64,000 nt of DNA from Paralichthys olivaceus (GCF_024713975.1 NC_091102.1:24153001-24217000), one strand, 5' to 3'. Shown: positions 21,518 through 33,884, counted from the stretch's first letter. Numbers and translations are program-made. Notes: generated by a model not told the origin, from the sequence alone.

Positions 21518-22435
21518 TGTAGCACCTTTGGTCCTGACTTTTAGGTTAAAGAGACATCACATCGCTCTAGGTCCGGTAGGAGTTGCACCAGGAATTTACT
21601 CACAAAAAGGAGTGGGTGTGGTTTGATTTGAACAGGTGACACTTTAATAACAATGCACAACAACAATAACATTGACAGCTTAGCTGTACTTTTATTTACC
21701 AAATGAGGCGTCACAAAAATAAAAAAGACACAAAATCAGAGTCCATTGAAGTTGAGCTCTCCAACTCAAGAAAGTTCAGTTCTGAAAAAGGGATCCAATT
21801 GTGTGGATGTTCTGTATCAATGTCCATTCAAGTATGTCATCCTAAATCTCTACTACCCGGGTAGGTGAAGAGTGTGTGTGTCTTATCTGTTCTCAGAATG
21901 TGTGATTCACATGATCTGGAGTCTCAAGGTAGGTTCTGTGGCTGGCCACACCACATCTCCAACTCTCTCTCTCTCTCAGAATCGCTGGGCTGGGCTCGCC
22001 ATCTTAATCGTCTCTCTCTCAGAATCGCTGGGCTGGGCTCGCCATCTTAATCGTCTCTCTATCTCTCTGATAGTTGATCAGACTAGCACGAAACAAAAAA
22101 AACCAACCAGAGGTTCATCAAGCATGAATTCTCATAAAGGGGGGTTTATACTCCTCGGCTCACAGCTTATCCGGACGAGCCTGGATTTGCCTGTGACTAC
22201 CGTCTCTGCCTGCGGACGTCTGTTTTAATTTAGCCGTGGCTCTCTGCTACTGTTTGCTACAGTTTACTACTGTCTGCTTCGTGGTTTTAGAGGGAACTGC
22301 GTCACACACAGGTGCAGACTTCTTCATGCGATACCTGTCTTAGGCTCATGGAAAACACTGCCCCCTACAGGAGATGAACTGAGTGTCTAAATGACATATA
22401 AAGGGTTAGTGACCTGATTTTTTATGTGGGTTACA
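21518..22435 (-). repeat. 3' LTR of the Gypsy element
   Basis: TGTAGCACC...GGGTTACA on the plus strand, i.e. TGTAACCC...GGTGCTACA in element orientation. It contains a tandem duplication of TCGCTGGGCTGGGCTCGCC (about 21982 and 22024). The last codons of pol (stop at 22387) run into it. Confidence 0.93.
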
Positions 22436-25400
22436 CCCTCCCTTCTCAAATCAGCATGAGTCCCTTCATGCTTATTTCGCTGGACTACAAGGGAACTGTC
22501 ATCTCCCATAGTATCAAGGGCTCTATTAAAACTCTCCAAGAGGCTCTTGGCAAAGGAGATTAAAGGCTTCCCTAACTCGTCATAGTAAAAGCGTTTTGGG
22601 GGCCTTCTCAACCTTTCAGACCGACGTGTGGTCAAGTCTGGGTCATCAATGTCTGTGTCAATCAATTGTTCATCTTTCTCATTCTTGTCTTGGTCAACAA
22701 TATCTGTGTCAGTCAATTGTCCATCTTTCTCATTCTTGTCTTGGTCAACAATGTCTGTGTCAGTCAATTGTCCATCTTTCTCATTCTTGTCTTGGTCAAC
22801 AATGTCTCTGGTTGGTTTTGAGTTTAGCCATTGACTTTCACCAATGACTTCACCATGTTCGAGTTCTTCCTGACACACCAAACTGTTATCACTGTCAGCA
22901 GTAGCCATGTTTCCTCTGTTCAGGTCTGGTTCAGTGGTATCATTTTCCATAGGGGCTTGCTCAGTTGCAACCTCTGACTCCTCCAAAGCCGAGTCGGGAA
23001 GTATTTCACCCGTCTCTGCAAGCGATGTAGGAGAATTTCCAGCAACAAGTTCGCCCTGTGGTTGGAAATTTGTGGGGTTGGCTAATGAACAGTCACCCTC
23101 TGCAGCTAAATTTACAGGGGAATGCTGTCCCCTGGGAAGCTCACAGACCTGAATAAACCTTTTCTCAGGAATGACAGACAAACGAACAGGACAATCACAT
23201 GAGTCATCCTCAGACTCTGAGTAATCCTCTTGGGACTGAGACTGTCGACTCCTCGTTCTGGGGCGGCATACCTTTGGGTTGACCTGCTCAGGTTCCTCAT
23301 CATCTATCAGATTACCACAAGGCAGCAAGTGATCCCTGTGCAGCGTTCGAGTGGGACCATCTGCATTGATAGGCTGCACTGTATAAACTGGTAAGTCTCC
23401 CTTTCTCTTCAAGACTTTATATACAGTTGACTCCCACTTATCTGCAAGTTTGTGCTTGTTCCTTAACCGCAGGTTCCGTACAAGCACACGATCACCTTCT
23501 TGGAGTGTTGACTCCCTTACTACCTTGTCAAACCTACATTTGTTCCGTTCGGCGACCTTTGCAGAATTTTTGGTCACAATTTGGTAGCTCTCTTCAAGAC
23601 GGGCTTTCAGGTTCTTCACATATTGAGAGTGACTTTTGGGAGCTCCACCCTGAACAGGTAAACCAAACGCAATATCTACGGGTAGCCTGGGTCGGCGCCC
23701 AAACATCAACTCATAGGGACTAAAACCCGTCACATCACTCTTTGTACAGTTGTAAGCATGAGTCAGCGGCTTGACATAATCACGCCAGTGACTCTTCTCT
23801 TTTTCTTTCAAGGTTCCTAACATGCCTAAGAGGGTCCTGTTGAACCTTTCAACAGGATTCCCTCGGGGGTGGTACGGGCTTGTGCGTACTTTTTTGATAC
23901 CAGCAAGAGCACAGAGTTCGTGGATGAGCTGGGATTCGAAGTCCCTGCCTTGGTCACTCAAGAGTCGCTCTGGAAACCCATAATGTATCAAAAACTGCTC
24001 CCAAAGACACTTAGCCACTGTTGTTGCTTTCTGATCCTTCGTTGGAATGGCAACAGCGAATTTCGTGAAGTGATCAGTTATAACTAAGATGTCTTTGGTG
24101 TTTTTACTGTCGGGTTCCAAGGACAAATAGTCTATACAGACTAGTTCCATGGGACGTGTTGTTTGAATATTTACAAGAGGTTCAGATTTCTCCGGTGGTG
24201 TTTTCCTCCTTACACAACGTCCACATGATTTGATCTTGTTCTCTACATCCTTAGCCATCTTTGGCCAATAAAACCTTGAACGTATAAGGTCAAGAGTCCT
24301 GTCTAGACCCAGGTGTCCCATATCTTCGTGGAGCCAAGAGAGAATGGAGGACCGAAGAGACATAGGAACTACAAACTGGTAGGTGATGTCACCATCTGAC
24401 CGACGGGCTCTGTAAAGGAGGTTATTTTTCAGTTCTAACCGCTTCCATTCTTTAAGCATCAGCTTAAGCTCCAATGAATCAGGGATAGGTTTGGGATTTG
24501 TCCCATTCCCAGATTCCAGCAGGTTAATAACCTTCCCAATGACTGGATCAGACCTCTGCTGATGTTGGAGATCTGCTTCACTAAATGTAGGTATGATGGA
24601 ACAACCTAGTGCTTCTACTTCTCCATAAGCATCTGGTACTGCATCGGCATGCAAAGCCAGTGACTCTACCAAAGTGACAGAAGGTGAGTTACCATCGACC
24701 TCGCCAAGGAGGTGACGACTGCACAAAGCAGTGATTACGTCAGGTGGTAAGTCAAGGTGATCAGGAGAAGGGGAGAGATGATGAGAAGCAAACTGTTTCA
24801 TTCGCTCTCTCTCCTCAAGGAATGCATCATCATCTGGCAGATCATCATGAGGTCGTCTGGAGAGACCGTCTGCATCTTGGTTGCTCTTCCCAGCCCTATA
24901 CTTGATGTCAAAGTCAAAAGTGGAAAGAGCAGCCAACCAGCGATAGCTAGCAGCATCAAGTTTAGCTGACTTCAAAATGTACGTCAACGGATTGTTATCT
25001 GTTACAACCGTGAACACATTCCCACAAAGATAGTCGTGACATTTTTCTACCACAGACCACTTCAGAGCCAAGAACTCTAATTTGTGGGCTGGGTAACGTT
25101 TCTCACTGGAAGAGAGCCCTCTACTGGCGTAAGCTATAACACGCAGTTCACCATCTTGCTCTTGGTAAAGAGCGGCACCTAGCCCAGAAGTACTTGCATC
25201 GGTGTGAAGAAAATAAGGAAGTTTCGGATTTGCAAATCCAAGGACTGGTGCGGAAGTGAGCTTGTCTATGATTGTTTGAAACGCTTCTTGACAAGCCGGT
25301 GTCCATCGTTCGGCAAAGGGCTCTTTGGTGTTCAAGTACCCAGGAGAGGAAGGAGTTGACTTTCTGCCCTTCCTACATGGTGGATAACCACTGGTAAGGT

Positions 25401-27275
25401 CGTTCAAGGGTTTTACTATCCTGGAATAGTCCTTGACAAACCGGCGGTAATATCCTGCGAAACCAAGGAATGACTTGAGCTCACTAAGTGTGTTGGGACA
25501 TGGCCAAGTGCGAAGGGCACTCACCTTGCCAGGGTCGGTCTCAACACCCTTGTTGGAGACAATGTGCCCTAAGTACCGCACAGAGTTCTGGAAAAAACGG
25601 CACTTTGATGGAGACAATTTCAAGCCATATTCCCGCAGTTGCTCAAGAACATGCAAAAGCCGTGTTTCATGTTCCTCTAGGGTGCTTGAAAACACGATGA
25701 CATCGTCCAAGAAAACCAGCACTTCTTTCAGGTTAAGGCTACCCATACACCGCTCCATTAAGCGCTGAAAGGTGCTGGGGGCATTAGTGATACCCTGGGG
25801 CATACGATTGAACTCATAAAAACCCAGAGGGCACACAAAAGCAGTTTTAGGTTTGTCACATTCTTTCATTTCTATCTGGTAATACCCAGATTTCAAGTCC
25901 ATTACCGAGAACCATTTAGATCCGGCAAGGGCTGAGAAAGACTCTTCAAGATGTGGAAGTGCATAAGCATCTCGGATCGTCAGGGAGTTCAACTTCCGAT
26001 AGTCGATGCAAAGTCGGACATCGCCGTTCTTTTTCCGAACCACGACGATTGGCGAAGAGTAGGGTGATTCTGATTCGCGAATCACTCCTGCTGCCAGAAG
26101 CGTTTGTAGATGTTTCCTTACAGCTTCGTAATCATTAGGGTGTATTGGTCTAGATCTCTGTTTGAAAGGTGTTTCATCTCTCAGGTGTATGTGATGTTTG
26201 ACCTTGGATGTGTGCCCGAAATCTAGATCATGCTGAGCGAAAACGTCAGCGTAAGTGTTCAAGCTTTGTGTCATCCTCTCCTTCCACTCTTGTGGAAGAG
26301 GGGATTCCCCAAAGTCAAAGACAAGACCTGATTCGGTGGATTCAGAAGCTGACTGAGGAGTAACAGCACAACACCGAACAATGTTAGTGTTCTCGTGGGA
26401 AGCAGGTAAGTTGTCATGAACTGACGCAGCAGCATGAAGTTCAGCAATAACACAACTACAAGGAAGTGTTACATCATGTTCATTTTCATTTCTTACCCAC
26501 ACAGGTAACTTGTAAGGATGTTCCTTGGGCATGCTAACAAGACAACACTCTACAAAGATACCACCCGGTAATGAGGAAGTACTAGGCTGTTCGACAATGA
26601 CACATTCATCTGTAGTGTTAATCTTAGCATAACCCTCTAGAAGCACTTTCCCTTGCGCAGGTATCACTCTCTGTTCTCTGCCTTTCAGGGTCATCAAGCC
26701 GACTCTCCCAGTGGAGCTTACTTCCTTCCTGAGCTTCAGAGTATGAAGGATTTGTCTAAAGCCATAAACAGACGATAGATCATTGGGATTTTTTTCATGA
26801 CAGTGCTCGTCATACATGACATCAAGTGTATTTGTCCCTATTAGTACAGGAAGTTCACAGTTGGAACGTATATCTGGAACAACCAACGCCAAAGTAGAGA
26901 CTTCAGGCTCAGTTTCGACAAATGTCTTTGAAAACTTGAGGACAAGGGGAATATAACCCAAGTAAGGAACTGTGGCACCACTAGCACCTTCAACATTAAG
27001 ACCATCAATTGGTTGAATAGGATGTTCTGAGAGATAGCTGTTGTAGAAAGAAGTGGACACTGTGGTCACCTGAGACCCAGTGTCAAGAAGACAACTACAC
27101 TCAACTCCTGCTACTGTGATGTAAGCAGTACATTTCTTCCCAACAAGTCCTCTTGGGAGCTTGATGTGATGTTCCAGGTTTTGAGAATGAATGGATGCTA
27201 GATCAGATGGATCAGCTTTGGGACATGCACGCTTGGTTTCAGTTCCTGTTAGTCCCTCAACAGGAACTGAAGTTA
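22387..27275 (-). CDS. pol: Gypsy pol polyprotein (protease, RT, RNase H, integrase)
   Basis: Expressed as a gag fusion by -1 frameshift at 27276-27282; the frame is open from there to the stop at 22387 (about 1,630 residues), and the first internal ATG is at 27069. Domains: aspartic protease LLDTGSQVT (about 27065-27090); RT with RLCIDYRKLN, the catalytic box FLDD (about 25700-25715) and GHIVSNKGVETDP; RNase H (FLHTDASTSGLGAAL, about 25190-25220); integrase zinc finger H-x4-H...CGRC (about 24230-24335) and a D...D...E core with CIDY, LLSDQGRDF and NPVERFNRT (about 23845). The tail is acidic with three 17-residue repeats (22660-22805) and ends in a basic RRSERLRRPPKRF motif. No break seen. 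The RT box is FLDD rather than YLDD. It should support reverse transcription and integration in cis if translated. Confidence 0.95.
22436..22447 (-). promoter_or_regulatory. Polypurine tract
   Basis: GAGAAGGGAGGG on the element strand, abutting the 3' LTR; the site of plus-strand DNA priming. Confidence 0.85.
22655..22810 (-). repeat. 51-bp coding tandem repeat in pol tail, three units
   Basis: Three 17-residue units of DIVDQDKNEKDGQLTDT, the last with EQLIDT. The nucleotide unit is 51 bp. Strongly acidic linker after the integrase. Confidence 0.92.
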
Positions 27276-27282
27276 GTTTAAA
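27238..27282 (-). promoter_or_regulatory. -1 programmed ribosomal frameshift signal (gag/pol)
   Basis: On the element strand the heptamer T TTA AAC (27282-27276) lies directly before the gag stop TAA (27275-27273). After 4 nt comes a perfect 13-bp stem, TTCAGTTCCTGTT / AACAGGAACTGAA (27271-27259 and 27250-27238), with loop GAGGGACT. pol is in the -1 frame relative to gag and is open across the site, exactly as the signal requires. Confidence 0.92.
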
Positions 27283-28976
27283 TGATGTCTGTTTTGTTGT
27301 TCCCAGGCTTGCTGTTTCTGCCTGAACTCTTTCCGTTTTAGTTCAACCTGTTCAGGGTCTGGCTCATTACTGCAAGAAGGCGCAATATGCCCATCCTGCC
27401 CGCACTTGAAGCAATAGCCTGGTCGGGGTCTCTTTTCAGGTGCAGATTCACCTGGGGGTGGGGATTTTGGCTCAGCTGGGGTCTTTGGTTTGGGTCTTGT
27501 ATTCTTATTTGGTTTAGTGGAAGACTGAACGGGGTTGCTACTCAAATATGTTTTAAGAGACGCTATCTGAGCTTGTAACTTAGCAATTTGCTGTTCTAAT
27601 TTATTCGTGTCAACGGAAGGGGTCACAGAGGCTACAGTTGCCATGTCAGTATCATCAGGGGTACAATCATTAACAGAAAGGGGGTTTGACTGAACTTTGG
27701 TCTTAGAAAACCCTAAGTGTTGTTTCATTCGGTTTGACTTAGCAGCTTGACGGTCTTCGTCTGTGCGTAACAGAAGGAGCAGCTCTGAGAATGAGGGAGG
27801 GTTAGTTTTCTTTTGCTCCAACTGTAAACTCGTGATTAAACTGTTATTCCAACAACCCCTGCAAAACTGCTTGAGGAGCTGGCGTTCTGAGTCAACGGCC
27901 GCAATGCCACCTCGCTTAACCACTTTACTCAAGGCTGTCTGCAGTCGCTGTAGGTAGCTGGAAGGTTTCTCACCTGAGTTTTGATTTGTATTCAGAAACT
28001 GAGCAAAAAGCTCGTCTCCATCATCCACGGTGCCGTATGCTGAATCGAGCAGACTGAGATAGTCATGGGTTCTGGAGTTAGGCCCAAGATGTTTAACAAC
28101 ATTGGCAGCGGGTGGAAGGAGGCTCTCTACTATTTTTCTGACTGTGAGTTTGTCAGACATGGAAGGATCAGCAAGATAGAAATCAACATTATTACGCCAT
28201 GTATCATAGTCAGACTCTAGATTGGGACAGGGAGTCTTCCCAGAAAAACACCTAAGCTTTGTGTGGCCATGATATTGGGAAACCACGTCGCTACTCCTGA
28301 TGACATGTTCGACTACTACCTTTTGGACTTCAGTGGGGGTGAGTTGTTCAGAGGATAAGTATAAGGCTGGTTTCTTAGGTGAGGGTAATGCCTCTGCACC
28401 TACAATGAGTGAAATGGAGTCATGTTCATGGGAATGAGTTGAGTCAGTGACCACTTTAACAGGAGTTTGGGTCGGGTCAGTCACTACCTCTGCTGAGGTT
28501 ATATCACTGGTCAACTGAGGTCCATGATCAGTTTTAGACATATCTGGTTCGGCTGTTTGGGGTTTGGTAGACTCACGAATTCTGCTCAACTCTTCCATCA
28601 AAACCTTCTCAAAGTCAGCGCCACTTAGCTTAGCAACACCTTTCAGTTCAGCTAAGTAAGTGCGTGTCAAGGTTGAACCTTTATCAGCTGCATACAGGTC
28701 AGAGAGGCACTGAATGTGGTTAGTAACGTTTGGGTTACTAGTGGGTCGCCTGCAGGGCAAGGTGCTCTGCAGAAACTGTATGGTCTCACCTGACTTAAAC
28801 TCCACAATAGCAGTGTCTTTAAACTGAGCTTATGAACTGGTCACCTTAATTGTCCTTCCAATAGGACCGTACTGCCCTAAATATTCAATGACCTCATTGT
28901 CTATCGCTTCTCCAGTTAAACCGTCTACTAAGACAGAGTTAGGTATTTTCACATTTTCAGCCTCTATAACATCCAT
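27273..28976 (-). pseudogene. gag: Gypsy gag with premature stop
   Basis: Structural protein of the element. The frame starts at ATG 28976 (MDVIEAENVKIP...), and 48 codons later meets an in-frame TAA (28830-28832). It then continues open in the same frame for more than 500 codons to the stop at 27273. Later parts include a capsid-like region (LRCFSGKTPCPNLESDYDTW near 28200) and one CCHC zinc knuckle, C-F-K-C-G-Q-D-G-H-I-A-P-S-C (about 27370-27415), near a proline/lysine-rich segment. Without readthrough or an internal start this copy cannot make full-length Gag. Alternative: the stop is a recent mutation or a sequencing error. A 264-nt leader separates it from the LTR. Confidence 0.85.
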
Positions 28977-29069
28977 AATATCAACTACAACAAACACAAT
29001 TTTCTAAATATGCAGTTCACTTTTTGTCAGTAAAAGCAAAAGAAATGTCAACTGCTCAACCATCAACTC

Positions 29070-29087
29070 CTCCTGGCTGGCTCGCCA
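29070..29087 (-). promoter_or_regulatory. Primer-binding site for tRNA-Arg(ACG)
   Basis: The element strand reads TGGCGAGCCAGCCAGGAG, 7 nt after the 5' LTR. This is complementary over 18 nt to the 3' end, with CCA, of vertebrate tRNA-Arg(ACG). Confidence 0.85.
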
Positions 29088-29094
29088 AGTTTTG

Positions 29095-30012
29095 TGTAGC
29101 ACCTTTGGTCCTGACTTTTAGGTTAAAGAGACATCACATTGCTCTAGGTCCGGTATGAGTTGCACCAGGAATTTACTCACAAAAAGGAGTGGGTGTGGTT
29201 TGATTTGAACAGGTGACACTTTAATAACAATGCACAACAACAATAACATTGACAGCTTAGCTGTACTTTTATTTACCAAATGAGGCGTCACAAAAATAAA
29301 AAAGACACAAAATCAGAGTCCATTGAAGTTGAGCTCTCCAACTCAAGAAAGTTCAGTTCTGAAAAAGGGATCCAATTGTGTGGATGTTCTGTATCAATGT
29401 CCATTCAAGTATGTCATCCTAAATCTCTACTACCCGGATAGGTGAAGAGTGTGTGTGTCTTATCTGTTCTCAGAATGTGTGATTCACATGATCTGGAGTC
29501 TCAAGGTAGGTTCTGTGGCTGGCCACACCACATCTCCAACTCTCTCTCTCTCTCAGAATCGCTGGGCTGGGCTCGCCATCTTAATCGTCTCTCTCTCAGA
29601 ATCGCTGGGCTGGGCTCGCCATCTTAATCGTCTCTCTATCTCTCTGATAGTTGATCAGACTAGCACGAAACAAAAAAAACCAACCAGAGGTTCATCAAGC
29701 ATGAATTCTCATAAAGGGGGGTTTATCCTCCTCGGCTCACAGCTTATCCGGACGAGCCTGGATTTGCCTGTGACTACCGTCTCTGCCTGCGGACGTCTGT
29801 TTTAATTTAGTCGTGGCTCTCTGCTACTGTTTGCTACAGTTTGCTACTGTCTGCTTCGTGGTTTTAGAGGGAACTGCGTCACACACAGGTGCAGACTTCT
29901 TCACGCGATACCTGTCTTAGGCTCATGGAAAACACTGCCCCCTACAGGAGATGAACTGAGTGTCTAAATGACATATACAGGGTTAGTGACCTGATTTTTT
30001 ATGTGGGTTACA
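29095..30012 (-). repeat. 5' LTR of the Gypsy element
   Basis: 918 bp, same termini as the LTR at 21518. Differences seen include tat/tag in GGTCCGGTA(T/G)GAG, catt/catc, cgga/cggg and tatcctcc/tatactcc. Confidence 0.93.
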
Positions 30013-30092
30013 TATACTTAACTCCTGGTAAATGTTTTAATACAGTTGTATACATCTGCAAAAACCAATAAACAAAGTTTAAAAAAAAAAAG
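30013..30092 (+). mobile_element. 3' UTR end and poly(A) of the L1/Tx1 LINE
   Basis: Continues the LINE after the Gypsy insertion (second tata copy, then CTTAACTCC...) and ends CCAATAAACAAAGTTT followed by about 11 A. The AATAAAnAAAGTTTAAA end is typical of teleost L1-like elements. Confidence 0.75.
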
Positions 30093-30107
30093 TTATGCAT
30101 GATAAAC

Positions 30108-33100
30108 AAACTAAGGTCTGCAGAATGTGTTTGCAGCCAGGAAACATCCTAAGAGAGTGCCCTGAATTCCAGTGCCACAGATGCTGAGTTCAGGGGCACT
30201 ATGCGAGAGAATGCGAAATCAAAATGGACAGCATAAAAGAAAAAAACGGAATAAAGGATGGGAAAGACGAAACCATGGAACTCGAGGGAATGGGAGGAGA
30301 CGCGGAGGAGGAAAAGAGCAAGGGAGAAGTGGTGAGTGAGGACTCAGATGACAGCGACGGGGAGCACGGAGCAGCAGAGGAGACAGAGATGACAGCAGCG
30401 ATGATGGTGTCAGTGGTGGAGGTAGCAGAGGTGATGGAGACAGCAGCGGTGACTGTTGAGCTGAATCTCAGATTAGGATCTCAAAGAACTACACTTACCA
30501 GAGTGCAGCAGCAGCAGCAAACCAGCTGCTAGTCACATGATCAATCATTGTCACTGATTTGGAGCACCTGAGAAGGAATGGACTTCTCAGTCATTCAAAC
30601 AAAGAGAGAAGAAGCTCCAACTTCACTCATCGGTTCAGTCTAAAGACGCCAATGGTCGGTGAAATGTTTTATTTACTTTCATGATTTTTGCAATGCTGCT
30701 TGATATGTTCAAGTTTATGTTTAACTGCTGTGTAGATTAGTTAAGAAATGAATTGCAGCATTGAAGTCATTGATTTTGTGTTGAATGAGTTTGCACTAAG
30801 AAATATTTCATTTTGAGTTTGAAAATGTTAAAGTACAAGACACAAGAGGATAATACAAGGTTAAAGGTGTTAAAATTATGTTAAATGTTAAAACTTTACT
30901 AAAAATGGAAAATTCATGAAATTAGATTTTTCTTTATTCCATTTAAAAGCTTAAGTAGTAAATTATTTTAAAATGTTTAATGTTTAAAAATGTAAACTTT
31001 TGTTTCTCTCTTTTATAGGTTTACAACCTAATTCATGAACAGACCAGTCAACTGACAAAGAAAAATAAAGTGATTGAGTTGGAAATTTGAGTTGTCCTTG
31101 TGTCCTTTGGATGTTGAACAAGAGGAGGACTTGACAGTGACGGAGACAACAGCGGTGAAGGAGAAGGAAAAGGCAACGGTGACAGCAGCTGCGGCAACTG
31201 AAGACGGAACGAGCGGAGGAAGGAGAGCCCATACCAAAAAGAAAGAAGATGAAGCTGAGAGCCAGAAAACAAACGACTCAGACATGGACATGGACTTAGT
31301 ATCCAAAATCATGCAAATAAGGAAAAGACAGAATCCTCAGAGGTACCAGAGGCAAAATAAGAAAAGCAAAAATAAATGAACATATCACTACTAATGAAAA
31401 CAATCCTAACACTAAATGCTAGAGGGCTCAACAACAAATGGAAAAGACAAGACATATATGGAATGAGTGAGTACGACATAATGTGAATTCAAGAGACACA
31501 CTGCAATGAAAGATGTGTGAATGAAGTAAAGAAAGAATGGTCAGGAGAAGTATACACTAACAATGGTGATGGGAAAGCAAGGGGAGTAGCAATATTAATA
31601 AAAAAAAAGGAGTGATAGAGAAAGTGAAGATGTGTGAGAATGATGGTGAAGGGAGGTTGATAGGGATCAAATTTAAATATATGAATGAAGAAATAAAACG
31701 TATAAATGTGCATGCAGCAAATACAGACAAGGAGAGAAAGGTGATGTTTGAACAAATGGGAGAAATGTGTGAAAGCAACAGTATAATAGTGGGTGATTTC
31801 AATGTATGGTGTGGAAAATTAGATGTTTCCAGAAAAATGAAATATAAACATGACTCATCAAGAGGGGTATTAGAAAAGATAAAAAGTGAGAAAAGATTGT
31901 GTGATGTGTGAAGAGACAGAAACCCAGAGGTGAAAGTATTCTCCAGAAAACAAGTGGTGAAGGGTGAATTAAAACAAAGCAGAATAGACTTAGTATTAAG
32001 CACAAAGAAATTAGCAGAAACATTAGGTGAAATACAATACAAAATAACACTCAGCGATCACATGATGCTAAAATTCACGCTAGGGCAAGAAACAAAGACG
32101 AGAGGAGGAGGGGTGTGGTGCTTGAATGGAGAGCTGCTCAAGGAAAAAAATATAAAGAAGGTGAGAGAATACATAAAATGGGAGATGGATGAGAGAATGT
32201 ATGAGGACAAATTAAATATTGAAAAATCAGAAATCATGTACATAGGAGAGAGCAGAGTAGGGGAAGAAGTCTAAAAAACTAAAAGAAAACAATGAATATA
32301 TGAAGGTGTTAGGAGTGAACTTAGGGATTGAAGATAAAGAAGGGAGAGATAGGCAGTATGAAGGGATAGTAAACAACATAAAAAAGACATTAGGAATGTG
32401 GGAACAGAGACGATTGAAATTGAAAGGGAAAGTGATAGTGGTAAACGTATTAATTATGAGCAAATTAAAATATATAATGAATGTGCTGGATGTGCCTGAG
32501 CGAGTGTTGAAGGAAGTGGAGAGAATGGTGAGTGACTTTTTGTGGGATGGGAGGGGAGTGAGGATAGCCAGAGAAGTAATGGAAAATGACTGAGGATGGT
32601 GGGATGAAGCTAATTAATCTAGAAAGGAAAAAGAAAGCACTAAGGGTGAAAATGATGGTGAGGTTTAAAAAATAGGAGCGATCGTGTGTGGAAGGTTTTT
32701 CTGAGAGAGGCGATCAACAAGTGTGGAGGGTGTGGAGAGAGTGGAGTGTATATGGAACTGAAAAAAGGCATGCTGAATGGAGTGGGAGATTTCTACAAAG
32801 AGCTGCTTGGAGCATGGGGTGAGTTTGTGAAATGTGTCAAGTATGAATGCAAAAATGTGAAACAAGTATGGGAACAACCAGTGTTTTTAAACCCAAAAAT
32901 CACAGTTGACGGGGAAACAATATACAACAGGGTGATATGGAAAGCAGGGATTAGAAAGTTGAGGGATCTAGTTTATGAGTATGTGCCGGGGTTCATGAGG
33001 GCTCAGATGGTGGTGGATGAGGTGAGAGAAAATGGTGATGAAATGTGGTTGGGTACAGCTGAGGGAGTGATAGAAAAAATTAAGAAGGCAATGCCGAAAG

Positions 33101-33460
33101 AATGGATGGATATGATCGAGAGAGAGACTGTGGTGAGGGAAGAAAGAGACACTGTTGCTGCTGTCCAGACACAGGAGGCTCCGGAAGAGATGGCAGCTGC
33201 CGCTGCAGTCGAGGCACAGGGGGCTCAGGAGAAGATGGCAATGGAATTGAATGCTGCAAGAAACAGCTCTCTGTCAGCTCTCCTGTTTTCTACTATGGAT
33301 TATCCAATGCAACTAGTTGAGGACAATTTTCTTCTCCAAAATTCAGTTAAAATTAAAAAAAAAAGGATTAAAATGGTACTTCAAGCTCCTGAAGTGTGTT
33401 ACAGTCTCCTATGTGTTTTAACCTGTAATGGAAATTTTACATTTGTGTATGTTTAAATGC
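30108..33460 (+). mobile_element. Second Tx1-like LINE, internally deleted
   Basis: Order of plus-strand remnants: ORF1 zinc knuckles CRMCLQPGNILRECPEFQCHRC...GHYARECE (30116-30220) with an acidic tail, about 550 bp of unrelated AT-rich DNA (30530-31080), more acidic ORF1 tail (31110-31375), then ORF2 starting near 31379. ORF2 shows LNARGLNNKW, IQETH, GDGKARGVAILI and SIIVGDFNV (endonuclease), then jumps near 32210 to LNIEKSEIMYIGE, LGVNLGIEDKEGRDRQYEG and a C-terminal region (EWMDMIERE, 33090s). The reverse transcriptase core with its YADD box is missing, so it cannot be autonomous. Frames are interrupted at 31483, 31605, 31910, 32270 and 32590. It ends near the AT-rich stretch at 33450; no clear poly(A). 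Confidence 0.75.
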
Positions 33461-33880
33461 ATGAGCAGACATGTATGTGGAGGACTGACCAAATGGTTAA
33501 TCTAAAAAGGGTAACTTTAAGGTTTATGATGGTGGCTTAAGAGACTTGAGTTTTATGGCCTCGAGAAACCACAACTTTATGGTATCTTTTGGTATCTCTT
33601 ATTGGGATCAAACACCTGGCGTCTCACAGGGGGGTCATCCACAGAACATGTAAACAAAAGGACAAGATGTCTCCTCCACTGAGTGAAACTACAAGAGGGC
33701 AATAAAAACCTTTGCATGCTAAGTGGGAGCGGGCTGTGAGTTATAGGAACACTGATTTTCTTATGTTCTTTGCTCATTTGTGCATGTCATTCAGGTGATG
33801 TGTACTGATGAGTCCATCTGCAGATGCTGAATTAAACTTTCAGAAAGAAGTGTTTGACTTTGAGCTTGTTTCACAGAAAT
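33461..33880. other. Noncoding stretch, no gene seen
   Basis: Between the LINE and the fold-back repeats. No supported frame or RNA. Confidence 0.4.
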
Positions 33881-33884
33881 TGCC

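Larger units (their letters stand above)
21518..30012 (-). mobile_element. Full-length Ty3/Gypsy LTR retrotransposon
   Basis: 8,495-bp minus-strand element: 5' LTR (29095-30012), tRNA-Arg primer site, gag, -1 frameshift signal, pol, polypurine tract, 3' LTR (21518-22435). The domain order protease-RT-RNase H-integrase is that of Ty3/Gypsy. No envelope frame is present. Both LTRs are 918 bp and differ at about eight positions by eye, below 1%, so insertion was recent. pol is open throughout; gag has one premature stop. It is inserted in the 3' UTR of the L1/Tx1 LINE with a 4-bp target duplication. Confidence 0.95.

Noticed and set aside
21865..22228. Open frames inside the Gypsy LTR (also 29442-29805)
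   Set aside because: Antisense to the LTR and present in both LTRs only because they are repeats.
22596..22847. Plus-strand repeat-rich frame (SLGQQCLCQSIVHLSHSC-type units)
   Set aside because: Reverse strand of the acidic repeats of the Gypsy pol tail.
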